NCBI GenBank assembly: GCA_025200525.1
Contig: CM045763.1
Coordinates: forward strand, 151,162,246 to 151,226,245
DNA from: Camellia lanceoleosa
Lineage: Eukaryota; Streptophyta; Magnoliopsida; Ericales; Theaceae
DNA: 64,000 bases
Direction: 5' to 3'
In this document: positions 48,395-59,417 of the stretch, in pieces
Layout of the letters: every line of letters begins with the position of its first letter
How positions within the stretch are numbered: position 1 is the stretch's first letter
The notes under the pieces: model-generated
The model's database searches: none
Told to the model about the DNA's origin: nothing
The model's input: only the letters and a program-made list of their open reading frames with translations
Position numbers and translations under genes: made by a program

Positions 48395-49420
48395 TTTTTA
48401 TTACAGTCTCAATTCAGAAAGTCACATGGCAACAGTGAATTCACTGATTTAACTTACAGTGAGCATGCCCTTATTTTGTCGGTATATGCAGATGGACTGT
48501 CAAGTCATGTGACTTGGTGCACAAGCTTTGGTTTTATCGATTTTTTGCTCAATTTTTTTATTACAGTGATTCTCAATTCAGAAAGTCACATGCCAATAGT
48601 GAATTCACTGATTTACCTTACAGTAAGCATGCCCTTATTTTCTCGGTATATGTAGATGGATTGTCAAGTTATGTGACTTGGTGCACAGGCTTTGGTTTTC
48701 TCGATTTTTTGCTCGATTTTTTTATTACATTGACAACTCATCTCTTATTGATATATGTGGGATTCTCAATTCATAAAGTCACATGGCAACAGTGAATTCA
48801 CAGATTTACCTTACAGTGAGCATGCTCTTATTTTGTCGGTATATGCAGATGGACTGTCAAGTCATGTGACTTGGTGCACAGGCTTTGGTTTTATCGATTT
48901 TTTGCTCGATTTTTTTATTACAGTGATTCTCAATTTAGAAAGTCACATGCCAACAGTGAATTCACTGATTTACCTTACAGTGAGCATGCCCTTATTTTCT
49001 CGGTATATGTAGATGGATTGTCAAGTCATGTGACTTGGTGCACAGGCTTTGGTTTTCTCGATTTTTTGCTCGATTTTTTTATTACATTAACAACTCATCG
49101 CTTATTGATATATGTAGGATTCTCAATTCATAAAGTCACATGGCAACAGTGAATTCACAGATTTACCTTACAGTGAGCATGCCCTTATTTTGTCGGTATA
49201 CGCAGATGGACTGTCAAGTCATGTGACTTGGTGCACAGGCTTTGGTTTTATCGATTTTTTGCTTGATTTTTTTATTACAGTGATTCTCAATTCAGAAAGT
49301 CACATGCCAACAGTGAATTAACTTATTTACCTTACAGTGAGCATGCCCTTACTTTGTCGGTATATGCAGATGGATTGTCAAGTCATGTGACTTGGTACAC
49401 AGTATTTCCTTTTCTCTGTT
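48395..49420. repeat. Higher-order tandem repeat, alternating 164- and 193-bp units
   Basis: TCAATTCAGAAAGTCACATG or a close variant recurs near 48409, 48572, 48766, 48930, 49123 and 49287, at spacings of 163, 194, 164, 193 and 164. The longer unit carries an extra block of about 30 bp (CAACTCATCTCTTATTGATA). The higher-order period is therefore about 357 bp, present nearly three times. Similar 93-codon open frames in successive copies are repeat artefacts. Confidence 0.92.
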
Positions 49421-49507
49421 TTTTCATTCTACTGACAACTCATATTTTGTTCGTATATGTGGGATTGTCATGCAGGGGCATCTTTCTAAAGCTGTTCATA
49501 ACCAACT

Positions 49508-49515
49508 ATATAAAC
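49508..49515 (+). promoter_or_regulatory. TATA box of gene C
   Basis: TATATAAA, about 80 bp upstream of ATG 49592. Confidence 0.55.
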
Positions 49516-49591
49516 GACTAAAGGTGAAGACACAACCTTACAACTCATTTCGCCCTACGAAATTATCATTCTTTTGTTTTAAAAAATTAGC

Positions 49592-50200
49592 ATGGCTACA
49601 TGGTTCATGGGAGGGAGTGGGAATCGCAGAGATGGTAGGAACTTGCAAAGGGGTGACAGTTCACGAGGAGGAGGGGGAAGGGGAAGCGGCGATGCTGAAG
49701 ATGAAACACCATTTACTTTGTTAGATGCCTCTTGTGCTTATCATGATAGGTTTGGGAAGCGACATTTTGTCATGCCCAAGTACTATCGAGATCCATGTGG
49801 TTTGGTGGAGGAACCATCAGATAATCAAACAGGATATGGTTTAGCAAACGCTAGACTTCTAAAGTGGCATGCACTATTTATAGAGTGAGTGCAAATGGAA
49901 AGATTATGTCAGGAAAATCGATTGAAGGTGCCAAAAGCACGTTCTGTTGAGATGCAAAAGGAAGATCCTGATAATGTTGATCGACTATGTAAAAGAATAC
50001 AACATGAGATTTCTCAAATGCGCCGTAGGTTAGCCCGCGATATGCAGCTATACATAGTTAAGAAGGATGCCTAGAAGAACAGAACAGAACCAAATGATGC
50101 GGCTATCAAGGGTATCATGAAGGATCCTGAGCTTGTCTCTGACGTTGAGCTTTTGGATTATTCAGACTCTGAGCCACCTATCGATTTAAGCGCGAATTAG
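49592..50200 (+). pseudogene. Small MULE-borne protein C, unrecognised family
   Basis: One frame from ATG 49592 to the stop at 50198-50200 (about 202 codons), broken by a TGA at 49886 and a TAG at 50072. The N-terminus is Gly/Arg-rich (RRDGRNLQRGDSSRGGGGRG), like an RGG nucleic-acid-binding segment. The central part (LLKWHALFIE, stop, VQMERLCQENRLKVPKARS, then RIQHEISQMRRRLARDM) aligns without gaps to A and B over 51 residues. The C-terminus is acidic and ends YSDSEPPIDLSAN. The stretch between (ASCAYHDRFGKRHFVMPKYY) has no recognised domain. It is the longest member and may show the ancestral layout. Confidence 0.6.
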
Positions 50201-50454
50201 GTGTTAATGTCTACACTTCGGCAATATTAGGTCATGCATTAATATGTAATGTCTATGTTAGAGTAAGTGTTTCCATAATGAGTTTGTCAGATTGTCTAGC
50301 TAATATTTGTCTGTCTAACTGTTATGTTTATATATGTATTGTGTGTTCAGTTCATGGTGTCCAGAATGTATTGTTGTCGGAGACTTATGTCTGTACTACC
50401 TATGTATTTTTGTGGGAGACTTATGTTTTTTTTCCTCAAGGTTTTATGAATTAC

Positions 50455-51345
50455 ATTATCACCTTCTAATCCAAAACAAAGACAATAGAAAAAAAAAATT
50501 TATTTAAATGAAAACGGCTTTAGTAAAGCCAAAACAAATTTCTGAATAACACATTCTAACCCAAAACAAAGACAAGAGAAAAATAAAAAATAAAAAACTT
50601 TACATGAAAACGGCTTTAGTAAAGCGAAAAGAAATTTATGAATTACATTATCACCTTCTAACCCAAAACAAAGACAACAGAAAAAAAAAATTATATAAAT
50701 GAAAACGGCTCTAATAAAGCCAAAACAAATTTCTGAATAACACATTCTAACCCAAAACAAAGACAAGAGAAAAAAATAAAAAACTTTACATGAAAACGGC
50801 TTTAGTAAAGCGAAAAGAAATTTATGAATTACATTATCACCTTCTAACCCAAAACAAAGACAACAGAAAAAAAAATTATATAAATGAAAATGGCTTTAGT
50901 AAAGCCAAAACAAATTTCTGAATAACACATTCTAACCCAAAACAAAGACAACAGAAAAAAAAAAAAAAAAAAAACTTTACATGAAAACGGCTTTAGTAAA
51001 GCGAAAAGAAATTTATAAATTACATTATCACCTTCTAACCCAAAACAAAGACAAAAGAAAATATATATATATATATATATATTTAAATGAAAACGGCTTT
51101 ATTAAAGCCCAAACAAATTACTGAATAACACCTTCTAACCCAAAACAAAGAGAAAATAAAATTAAAAAAATTTTACATCAAAACGGCTTTACTAAATCTC
51201 AAAAAATTTATGAATTACATTATTACCTTCTAACCCAAAACAAACACAAGAAAAAACAAAATAAATTTACTTTAGTCAAGCCAAAAAAAAAATGCTGAAT
51301 TACACATTCTAACCCAAAATAAAAACAAAAGAAAAGGAAAAAAAA
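50455..51345. repeat. About 90-bp tandem repeat with a perfect hairpin in alternate units
   Basis: CTAACCCAAAACAAAGACA recurs about ten times (for example 50557, 50659, 50748, 50845, 50932, 51036, 51136, 51231 and 51309). Two unit types alternate, giving a period of about 190 bp. One has GGCTTTAGTAAAGCC, a perfect 7-bp-arm palindrome; the other ends GCG, with one mismatch. The array decays towards the right TIR. Confidence 0.92.
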
Positions 51346-51479
51346 TTAACATGAGAACGGTTTTAGTAAAACAATTTTAACCCAAAAAATTATTCTAAAA
51401 TACATTATCACCAAAACAATGACAACATAAACAAAAAAAAACCAAAAAAAAAAATTTCTTCTTCAGAGTTCAGTTAAAC

Positions 51480-51903
51480 TGAAACTAAAATTTTTTTTTG
51501 CCAAAAAGCGTGGTTCAAAACCGCGCTTTCAGAAGAAAAAAATTTTAAGCTAAAAGTGTGGTTCATAACCACGATTTCAGAAGAAAATTTTTGTTGGATA
51601 AAAGCGTGGTTCATAACAGCAATTTCAGAAGAAATTTTTTTTTTGGATAAAAGCGTGGTTCAGAGCAGCGATTTCAGAAGAAAAAAAAATTAATTAAAAG
51701 CGCCTTTTGTAACCACACTTTCTTAATCAAAATCGCGTTTTGTAACCAAGCTTTTAAGACTGACCAGTTTTCACGCGAGACAGGCACACACAGGTTGAAA
51801 GCGTGGTTGTGAACCACGTTTTAGCCTATTTTGGGAATTCTTTCAAAACTAGGCTTCGTTTGGGAATTGAATTAGTATTTTGGCTTATTTATGGAAATGC
51901 CCC
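51480..51903 (-). repeat. Right terminal inverted repeat of the MULE
   Basis: Inverted copy of 2757-3190. Its outer end is GGGGCATTTCC on the minus strand, followed outside by the 9-bp duplication ATAAATTGA. It includes the reiterated AGCGTGGTTC..AACC.CG palindromes. Confidence 0.85.
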
Positions 51904-52079
51904 ATAAATTGAATCATTCCTTCCGAGAATAAAGCCCTCCAACTCAAACCTTTGTCTAGACATTCCATGGTGTTAGCCATTCCCTGTTTGTACTGGCCCC
52001 AGTTAGTTGAGTCTTGAACTACCCAAGCTCATGAGATTGCAATTATTAACTCTTTCCATAGACTTTGGTGTTCTACTAG
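51904..52079 (-). pseudogene. LINE endonuclease, upstream part
   Basis: On the minus strand it reads SLWKELIIAIS, a stop, AWVV, then MECLDKGLSWRALFSEGMIQ, the region of L1-type endonucleases with R-L-D-R...W..LFP. It leads directly into the part at 2435-2756 if the MULE and one TSD copy are left out. A segment between AWVV and the RLDR-like block is missing, so there is an internal deletion. It is cut at 52079 by the next Tat LTR. Confidence 0.7.
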
Positions 52080-52931
52080 TGTTAGGGGAATGTTAGTAAA
52101 AATTATGTCAAGTCCAAATCGACAGGAACTAAACAATAATTTAAACTGAACAACTTGAACCAGAATAATCAAACATTTGTGGTTTCAGTTCTAATATCTC
52201 AAAAGAATGTGGACTTCTTTGGATCAATGGCAACAAAGCAAACAAGAAGAAAAAAACACACTTGCTCTATCAACTAATGGTAACAATGTATATTGAACTA
52301 AAAGAAATCAACTTCAAATTATTGTATCAATGAATGGTAACAAGATAGATTAAACAAACAAAAGCAACTTTAAACTGAAATCACTAGTGCTCATTCAATA
52401 AGTACAAATTACATAGAAGAAACTACTCCTAAGTTACTCCTAAGCTATAATATGGACTGCCCCTAAGTCTAGAAACTAAGTAGTTATGTTGTTGTGGATG
52501 TCACTTCTTTCTGCAAACTTCTGGCTTTTATACTTCTTCATTGCCACACCCCCATAATCCCCTCAATCTACAACTGCTGACATATAACTGTTGCAATTGC
52601 TCATTGATTTCTAGGCTGTCAAACCTCTTTAATCCTCTATTTCTTTCTGTCAAACTTCACTTCCTTTAAGTTGACATGTGACCTCAATTCCTTTCAACCT
52701 TACCTTGACAAAGAAAAATCCTACCTTATCCATGCTTCCTTTTAAAGGGTTGCCTACTAAACCCATGATTACTGGCAATAGTTGCTCCATCACTCCTAGT
52801 CAACCCATATACAAAAATCAACTTCCAACTGCTGACCTTGATCTTCTGATTCTGAACATTCACTCCAGACTTGGCCATGTGTCCCCTACTGGATCACCTG
52901 TCGATAGGGCTTGGCAAAAATAGGTGCAAAC
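52080..52931 (-). repeat. 3' LTR of a second Tat element
   Basis: On the plus strand it starts TGTTAGGGGAATG and ends GGTGCAAACA, TG/CA bounded, with a polypurine tract (AACAAAGGGGCAT, minus) at 52932-52945 directly inside. The bases before it are ACTAG. The sister LTR would lie beyond 61127 and was not found, so both the TSD and the exact size are unconfirmed. Confidence 0.65.
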
Positions 52932-52945
52932 AATGCCCCTTTGTT
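52932..52945 (-). promoter_or_regulatory. Polypurine tract of the second Tat element
   Basis: AACAAAGGGGCAT on the minus strand directly precedes the LTR start TGTTTGCACC. Confidence 0.7.
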
Positions 52946-53147
52946 CAAGTTAACTAAATATCAAATGATTTTAACTTGAACAATCTTGCTACTTGGGCCC
53001 AATTTGGACCCAGAACAAAAACTTATTTCCCTGGGCCCAAGAAATGAGAAAGAAAATAAACTGCTTGCTTTGGACCCATAAACAAAAAGACCACATCCCA
53101 AAATAAGATTGCCTTATTATTTCAAAAATACTGGGCCCATCATAAAC

Positions 53148-53155
53148 TATAAAAG
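53148..53155 (+). promoter_or_regulatory. TATA box of the second Tat PMD gene
   Basis: TATAAAAG, about 130 bp upstream of ATG 53277, followed by a CT-rich leader. It reads into the gene, opposite to the retroelement transcript. Confidence 0.5.
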
Positions 53156-54763
53156 ACCCACATTTTCAACTTCAAATCACTTCAACTTCATTTCCCTCTA
53201 ATTCGAACTCCCCAGACTGTACTTCTTCTTCTCAAACACTTACATTCGAAATCAAAGCGTTGCAAAACCCTAGGCTATGGCACCCAAAAAATCAAACCAG
53301 TTCACATAGAAGAAAGCAACAAAGACCTCTTCCACTTTCCAAACACCATTAGAACACTCATCACTCCTTCAAAGCTAGGTATCACCTTATTGCCCATCAC
53401 CAACTCTATCACTAAAGCCACCTTAGGTCCTACATTCTTAACCCACTTTCCAAAAAAGTTAGCTCCATACTATCTCCTTACTAATGGTAAGAACTTGCTT
53501 CTCAACCAACCTAGGCTTAGTTGGACTAATTGGAATACCAGTAAAACCCCCCTCAGATCTTGGAGGTCACCAGACTCCACATGGCACAGCTGGGTTAAGA
53601 GAATTGAAGCCCATGACTCTAAAGTATGGAAACACCAGGCATCAGTAAGGTAATTAGATTGTCGAACATGAAATACGACATGGACAAGTGGCTAATTGCT
53701 GCTGCCACATGCTTCTAGTCCCAGTCTTGCAACTCTCTACTTCTGAATTTTGGCATGATTACTATCCTAGATGTGGCTCATTTAACTGGCCTTCCAATTT
53801 TAGGTAACCAAATTCATGCCTTGCTTGAACCCCCAAAAGTGACTTTCACTTTAAATACTGACATGAGCTACACAAAATTCACCAAAAAATACAAAGGCAA
53901 GCCTGGTTCCCCTGTCGAGGACCATGAAAGAACTGCCTTTTACTTAGTCTAGCTTTGTCAATTCCTTTTCTATGTTCTTGGATACAAGATCACCAAAGAA
54001 TACCTCCCCCTTGCTTTATATATCCTGGATGGCCAAGCTATGGCCTTTGCCCTTTATCTTTTTATATCCAGAATGGCCACCTAACACCATGAGGCCAATT
54101 CACTACTCCTATGTTGAACAACTTCTCACTTTTACCAGCAAGCCTACCCTCACTTTTACAAACCATCTCACCATGTTTTATAACCTCCCATTTAACAGAT
54201 TTCCTACCCTCTACAAACCATTCCACCATTGCCAATTCTCATCCAACAGACTTCAATTCCCTTTTATAGACCCCTCTGATCTAACAAATGACCAAGTCCA
54301 GGCACAAACTAAAACCTGGAGACATATTTTAACCTGTAGGCATATCTTGGTTGGCTGCTCTATATCCTCTACCAAAATGTCTAGTTGCAGTTTTGAAACT
54401 TATTGCCCTAACTAGTGGTCCAGGCAGTTTGGCCTTTCCCAAAGCATACCATATCCTTACTTCCACCCAACCATCCATGAAGAAATTGGGTCTAGAGTTA
54501 GATTCAAGGACTCTAAACAAGCTGAATTTATCTTGACAGAAAACATTAGACTCTTTAAGTACTTCAGTCCTTTCTTCTTCTAACCTGCCTCAGATTGTAC
54601 CACCACTTTTGATCATTGGTGGAAACTCATGGCTGCCATCATCTTTTTTAAGCCACTTGAGGCCTGTCTCCACGATATTTCCATTGACAATCAAGGCCCT
54701 TCATAACCACCTTCTAAACTTAAGGCTGCCGGTAATGTTTTGCCTTCCATTTCACATACTTTG

Positions 54764-55825
54764 GTGCCGTTTGGTAACACTTACGTTTTCAGTTTTCTGT
54801 TTATATTTACAAAAATTTTAAAAACTCAAATAAAAACTTGTTTGGTAAACTTTTTGATTTATAAATCAGTGGTCTCAATTTATAAATTTGGCTAAAAAAT
54901 GAAAACACAAAAAATGTGTTTCCATTTTGAGTTTTCAATTTTTTTTTTTTTTTATCACCCAACACTAGCTAGCCACCACCCACCACCATTTTCCACCATC
55001 GTCTTCCGCCACTACCACCCACAACCTATCCCCCACCACCACCTGCCACCACCACTTACCACCTACTTGCCACCACCACCCGCCACCACCATCTACCACC
55101 CACCTGCCACCACCACCCATCAGCCCACCCCCACCACCACCCCCCAGCCATCCACTCGCCACCTCCCACGCCCGGTTACTACCACCCCCCGCCCGCCACC
55201 ACCACCCGCCACGTCATTGCCACCACCAATCACCACCCACCTGCCATCACCATCCACCACCATCACCACACCAGCCACCATCACCACCCACCACCACCCA
55301 CCACCGCCACCACCACCACCGCCACCACCATCACCCCCCACCCACCACCTACTCGTTACTACCTACCACCACACCCACCCACCCACCACCACCATCACCC
55401 GCACACCACACCGCCACCCACCGCCACCACCACCAACCACCCGCCACCACCATCGCCACCGCCATCACCACCCGCCATCACCACCCACCACCCACCACCA
55501 CCACCACCACCACCACTGCCATCACCATCCACCGCCACCACCACCACCACACTCACCCACCACTACCACCACTCGCCACCATCACCCACCCACCCACCAC
55601 CACTAGTTACCCACCACCCACCGTCACCACTTTCCACCACCGTCTTCCGCCGCCACTTGCCACAACTTGCCATTTTTCACTCTTTTTTATATTTTTAAAA
55701 TTTTTTAAACATTTTGTCAATTACCAAACGCGTTTGTAGTTTATGTTTTTCTAAAAATAAACAAAAATCAATTTATAAAATTTTTGTAAATATAAACTGA
55801 AAACGTAAACGTTACCAAACACACC
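54764..55825. mobile_element. hAT-like foldback element filled with CCA repeats
   Basis: Inverted ends GTGCCGTTTGGTAACAC (left) and GGTGTGTTTGGTAACG (right, reverse complement) continue inwards for about 90 bp each (ACGTTTTCAG.., TATATTTACAAAAATTTTA). CTTTG flanks both sides (54759-54763, 55826-55830). GTTTGGTAA ends are common in hAT-like MITEs, but those make 8-bp duplications, so the superfamily is uncertain. It interrupts the PMD gene. Confidence 0.75.
54968..55665. repeat. CCA/CCACCN microsatellite, about 700 bp
   Basis: An imperfect (CCACCA)n tract with CCG, CAT and CAC variants lies wholly between the inverted ends of the foldback element. The 235-codon frame (His, Pro, Thr) on the plus strand and Gly/Val/Trp frames on the minus strand are artefacts. 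Confidence 0.93.
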
Positions 55826-58054
55826 CTTTGTAACCCTGACTATCTCATTTTTCCTTTTGGAAATACTAACTTCTTTGGCTTTTGGCAGCCAATGTTGAAC
55901 CTGCTACTGAGCCCTTAGTCAAGGACCAGTACAAGGGCAAGGCCCTAATGAATCTAACCATCCAAACAAAAGACACACCTCCAGTCCCCAAGCTAATGAG
56001 GGACTCCTTATCAGCCCTCCATACACAAGCAGAAAAGGGTCCAAAGGAGGATCACCACTTCTTCCCCTGTCGAGAGAGAAATAAGGGCCAAGAAAATGCA
56101 AGAGCCTCCAGCCACTCCCGCCTCTAAAGCAAATCCCAATGATTGGGACATACCACTCAAGTAAATAATTGGCCAAACAACTCCAAATCCCCCAGGATAA
56201 CTTTACCAAGCATGCTTTCTTATTATTTCTTGTCACATCCCACTACCTTTCATTTGTGTTCAACTGACATTCCCCTAGTTGTAGAGAAAAAGGAGAAGAA
56301 TACTTACCTCCACTAGTGATGATGAAGATACTCCTTCTAACTCTCCACAAAACATCAACCCATCTTCACTTCCTTCTCCTACCAATGAACCAAGACAACC
56401 AATTCCAGAACTAACTCCACAACCATCTCCAAAACAGCCTACACCACAACCATCTTCACAGCCTATACCACAACCATTTTCACAACCTTCCCATTCTGAA
56501 CCTCCTCCTATTACTTTTAAAGATGTTACCCTTGGGGCCTTTCCAATGAAGGTCCTTTACCTAGGGGCAACTGAACCCATTAACTTTCCTTCAGTTTTTA
56601 CCCCTCAACCATCACCATTTAATTCTACCAGCTCTCAAACTTCCAACAGGCAATCAGAAAGAATTGACCTTAACAACCCAACCAACAGCCAATCAACTCC
56701 TCTCAGTCATCAATCTTCTCCAGGAAATCACAACACTAGGTCCCCTCCATCAGAACCTCAAACCACCCAAAGTAAGTGTAATTACTAGTGTGATTGAGCA
56801 TCTATCCCTTTTATTTCTACTGACTTTAACTAACTATTTTTATTTTTATTTTTTTTAAAAAAAGCCATAGAGACAGGTACAATCATTGCACCACCCCCAC
56901 CAATGAATGAACCAAAAATAAGTCCTGAGGGTACAGATGCTAATACTGTCTCTCCTACACATGAGACTACCATTCCAGCAAACCTTGAACCAATTCTTCC
57001 TACCACCACAACCACCACTGAACAGAACTAGCCTTCAACAGACATTCTATCAATTACTGAGCAGGTACTGCTTCTAACCTTAATTTCTTCATTTCCTACT
57101 ACATGCAAGATACAAATTTACCACTTTGTTATTGTTGACAGGCCATCATCCCCGCTCAGGATATTTAGGAAGAACTCTCCATCCTTCAACAAAACCTAGA
57201 CTAAATATCCTCACTTCCTCAAAGGCTACATCATTTCTAGACTGAAACCCAACAAACCTTAACTACATTCATCAATCTCATCAACACCCCACTTGAGGAA
57301 ATAATCCTCAACTAACTCGATGAAGCCTTGGCTTGTCTCACTGCTATCCTCAACCTTTCTCCCAATCCTTTCTACCCAATCCAATTAAAACAACTGGCTA
57401 AAATCACTACAAAATGGCCAACTCTTTTGGAAATGGTTCAAACCTGTTCCCAAGACATCCAAACCAAAAGAGACTTTCTAATCAAAGCTCAAACCATATC
57501 TACCTCCCTCAAGCTCAGTCACCAAACTTCCTCAGCCATTTCTGAACAAGTTGCAGCTCTCGCACTTGAAGAATCAAGACTTATGGCGGAATTGGTCATT
57601 GTTAGACAAAGAAAACTCCATCTACAACAGTAAAAAGACCAACTCAACCAAGAGGTAAGGACTATGCTCTCTCAGATTACAAATGGTCCTTCCTCAATCC
57701 AAACTGTCAAAGCAAAGCTGGACCAAGCTCAAACTATGTTGGCAGATGCCCAATCAGAATGGGGCATTATGGCCATTCTCTTCCTCAAGACTTATATTAG
57801 TTTCTTTTCTTCTATGTGTTGCACAGAACATTTTTCCACATTGTACAGATCTTTTCTTTAATGAATATCAATATTTTGTTTTGTATGACCTGTTGTACTA
57901 AATTTCTTATTCATGTACAAATTTCCTTTGTGTGAACTACTTTGTCTTGTATGCATCTATCAACTCCCCTTGAAAGTTTCCCACATAGTTAAATAATACC
58001 TCTTAAGGTATTTCCCATTTATATTCTTTCTATGTGGCTGCCCTTTCAAAGATT

Positions 58055-59132
58055 TCAACTGATATGCACCTCCTTTAAGGACTTTATGAATCCTAAAGAG
58101 GCCTTCCTAATTTGGTGATCACTTGCCAAGCTCAGGGTCTTTGTTCCCAATGGCAAGATAGTTTTCCATACCAAATCACATACTTCAAAGATTTTCAACT
58201 TAACCTTCTTTATAGACTCTCTCTCAATCTTCTTCTTTTGGGCTATCATATAATCAAAGGCATCAACTCTTTTACATGAATATGGCCTATACATACTCAT
58301 CGATGGGAATGTCATAGTGCTTAGCCACCTTGCTAGACCTTACTGTCACTTCTAAGGATAGAACTGCAGCATGATCATAAACTAATTCATAAGGAGATGC
58401 TTGAATGCTATCCCTTTTTGAATTCATGTAGGCCCGTAAAACGTCAGATCATTACTCATGCCAATCTCTTGGATTGTCCTCTATCACTTTACTTAATGTC
58501 ACTTTGATTGTTTTGTTTGATGACTCTACTTGCCCATTTGCTTGAGCATAATATGGAGATGAATTCAATATTTGTATGCCATATTCTTTGGCAAACTCCA
58601 TTACCTCATCACCATTAAATACTGTCCCCTGATCGATAGTAATTGTTTGTGGCAAGCCAAACCTATGCACTATGTGCTTCTTGATAAAGTCAATCAGATG
58701 ATATTAATTCAATACCTTTAATGGGACTGCCTCTACCCACTTAGTAAAATAATTTGTGGCCACTCAAATGAATACATGATGCTTTGATGATGAAGGAAAT
58801 ACTTGGCGAATCAAATCCATTGCCCAACCTCTAAATGGCCAAGGCTTGACAATTGAATGTAAGTCCCTAGCTAGCACTTTTTGCACATTGCCATGTCTTT
58901 GGCATTGTTGACACCCCTTTGCATAATCAATGCAATCTTTTCTTATAGAGGACAAAAAATATCCATGCCTTTTAATCAACCACCTCATCTTCTCGCTTGT
59001 TTGGTGAGCACAACAAATGCCCTCATGGACCTCTGTCATGACCTGCATTTGTTCTAACTCTCCAATACATAACAATGTCAACCCATCTTGGGTCCTTCTA
59101 AACAAGTCATCCCCTAGAATTGTATAATTCAT
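58055..59132 (-). pseudogene. Second Tat element: integrase
   Basis: From 59132 down: the zinc-binding region with H-E-G-I-C-C-A-H-Q and CQQCQRHGN (H-H-C-C), then GWAMDLI (first Asp), after a broken stretch TIDQGTVFNG (second Asp) and SPYYAQANGQVESSNK (Glu), then a basic C-terminal part (58055-58315) with DLVWK. Integrase joins the cDNA to the target. Stops or frame changes at about 58764, 58670 and 58452 break it. The sequence is typical of Tat/Ogre and Athila integrases and has no chromodomain. Confidence 0.88.
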
Positions 59133-59417
59133 AGCTTAATACTTTGTTCTTCGATCCACTTTTGCTTCTAGGTCCCTTAAATACTTGATCAATGGTAACC
59201 TCTAATCATCTTCTGACACCTCCAAAGTCAATATTGACAAACCTTGCAACTGTCGACACCTAACATAAGGCATTGTTCTTTTTTGAATTCTAATTATTCT
59301 TTCCTGGAAACCCTCTGGAATTCTCAAACTAGAGGCTTCCTGGGCCATCTTGTTGGCCTCCTTATTCTTAAGTCTGAACTTGTGTTCAAACTCCATGGTT
59401 TCAAAGCCTTTGACTAG

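Larger units (their letters stand above)
2757..51903 (+). mobile_element. Giant Mutator-like element (MULE) with PMD gene and accessory genes
   Basis: The ends are inverted repeats of about 420 bp, starting GAGGCATTTCCC on the left and GGGGCATTTCCA (reverse complement) on the right. They are flanked by a 9-bp duplication with one mismatch. The element interrupts a LINE endonuclease whose frame resumes on the far side, which independently fixes both ends. Inside are a MULE transposase (8130-8479 plus 38457-40962), a PMD gene (41651-44199) and three related small genes (44937-50200). About 30 kb of its length is a later Tekay retrotransposon insertion, so the original element was about 19 kb. 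The transposase is broken, so it cannot move by itself. That transposase, PMD gene and small genes travelled as one unit is an inference from these boundaries. Confidence 0.8.
53277..57860 (+). pseudogene. PMD gene with coiled-coil C-terminus, antisense in second Tat element
   Basis: It starts MAPKKSNQFT. Across many frame changes the PMD of Tat-type elements is readable: NMKYDMDKWLIAAATCFW, NFGMITILDVAHLTGLPILG, E-R-T-A-F-Y-L-V-W-L and a KITKEYLPLALYILDGQAMA block (53660-54060). After the foldback insertion (54764-55825) come an exon at about 55889-56127, a Pro/Gln-rich tract (PQPSPKQPTPQPSSQPIPQP, 56390-56520), a Thr-rich exon, and a helical, probably coiled-coil C-terminus (about 57328-57780, with EQVAALALEESRLMAELVIV). 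It has many stops and frameshifts. Function unknown. Confidence 0.7.

Noticed and set aside
48514..49152. Three similar 85-93-codon frames as a gene family
   Set aside because: They are successive copies of the 357-bp higher-order repeat; only the DNA repeat is supported.
6514..51903. MULE running from the inner TIR at 6514 instead of 2757
   Set aside because: The 9-bp TSD and the resumed LINE frame both fit 2757-51903; no duplication matching the 6514 end is found at the right.
54899..55606. 235-codon His/Pro/Thr-rich protein
   Set aside because: Translation of a CCA microsatellite inside a foldback element.
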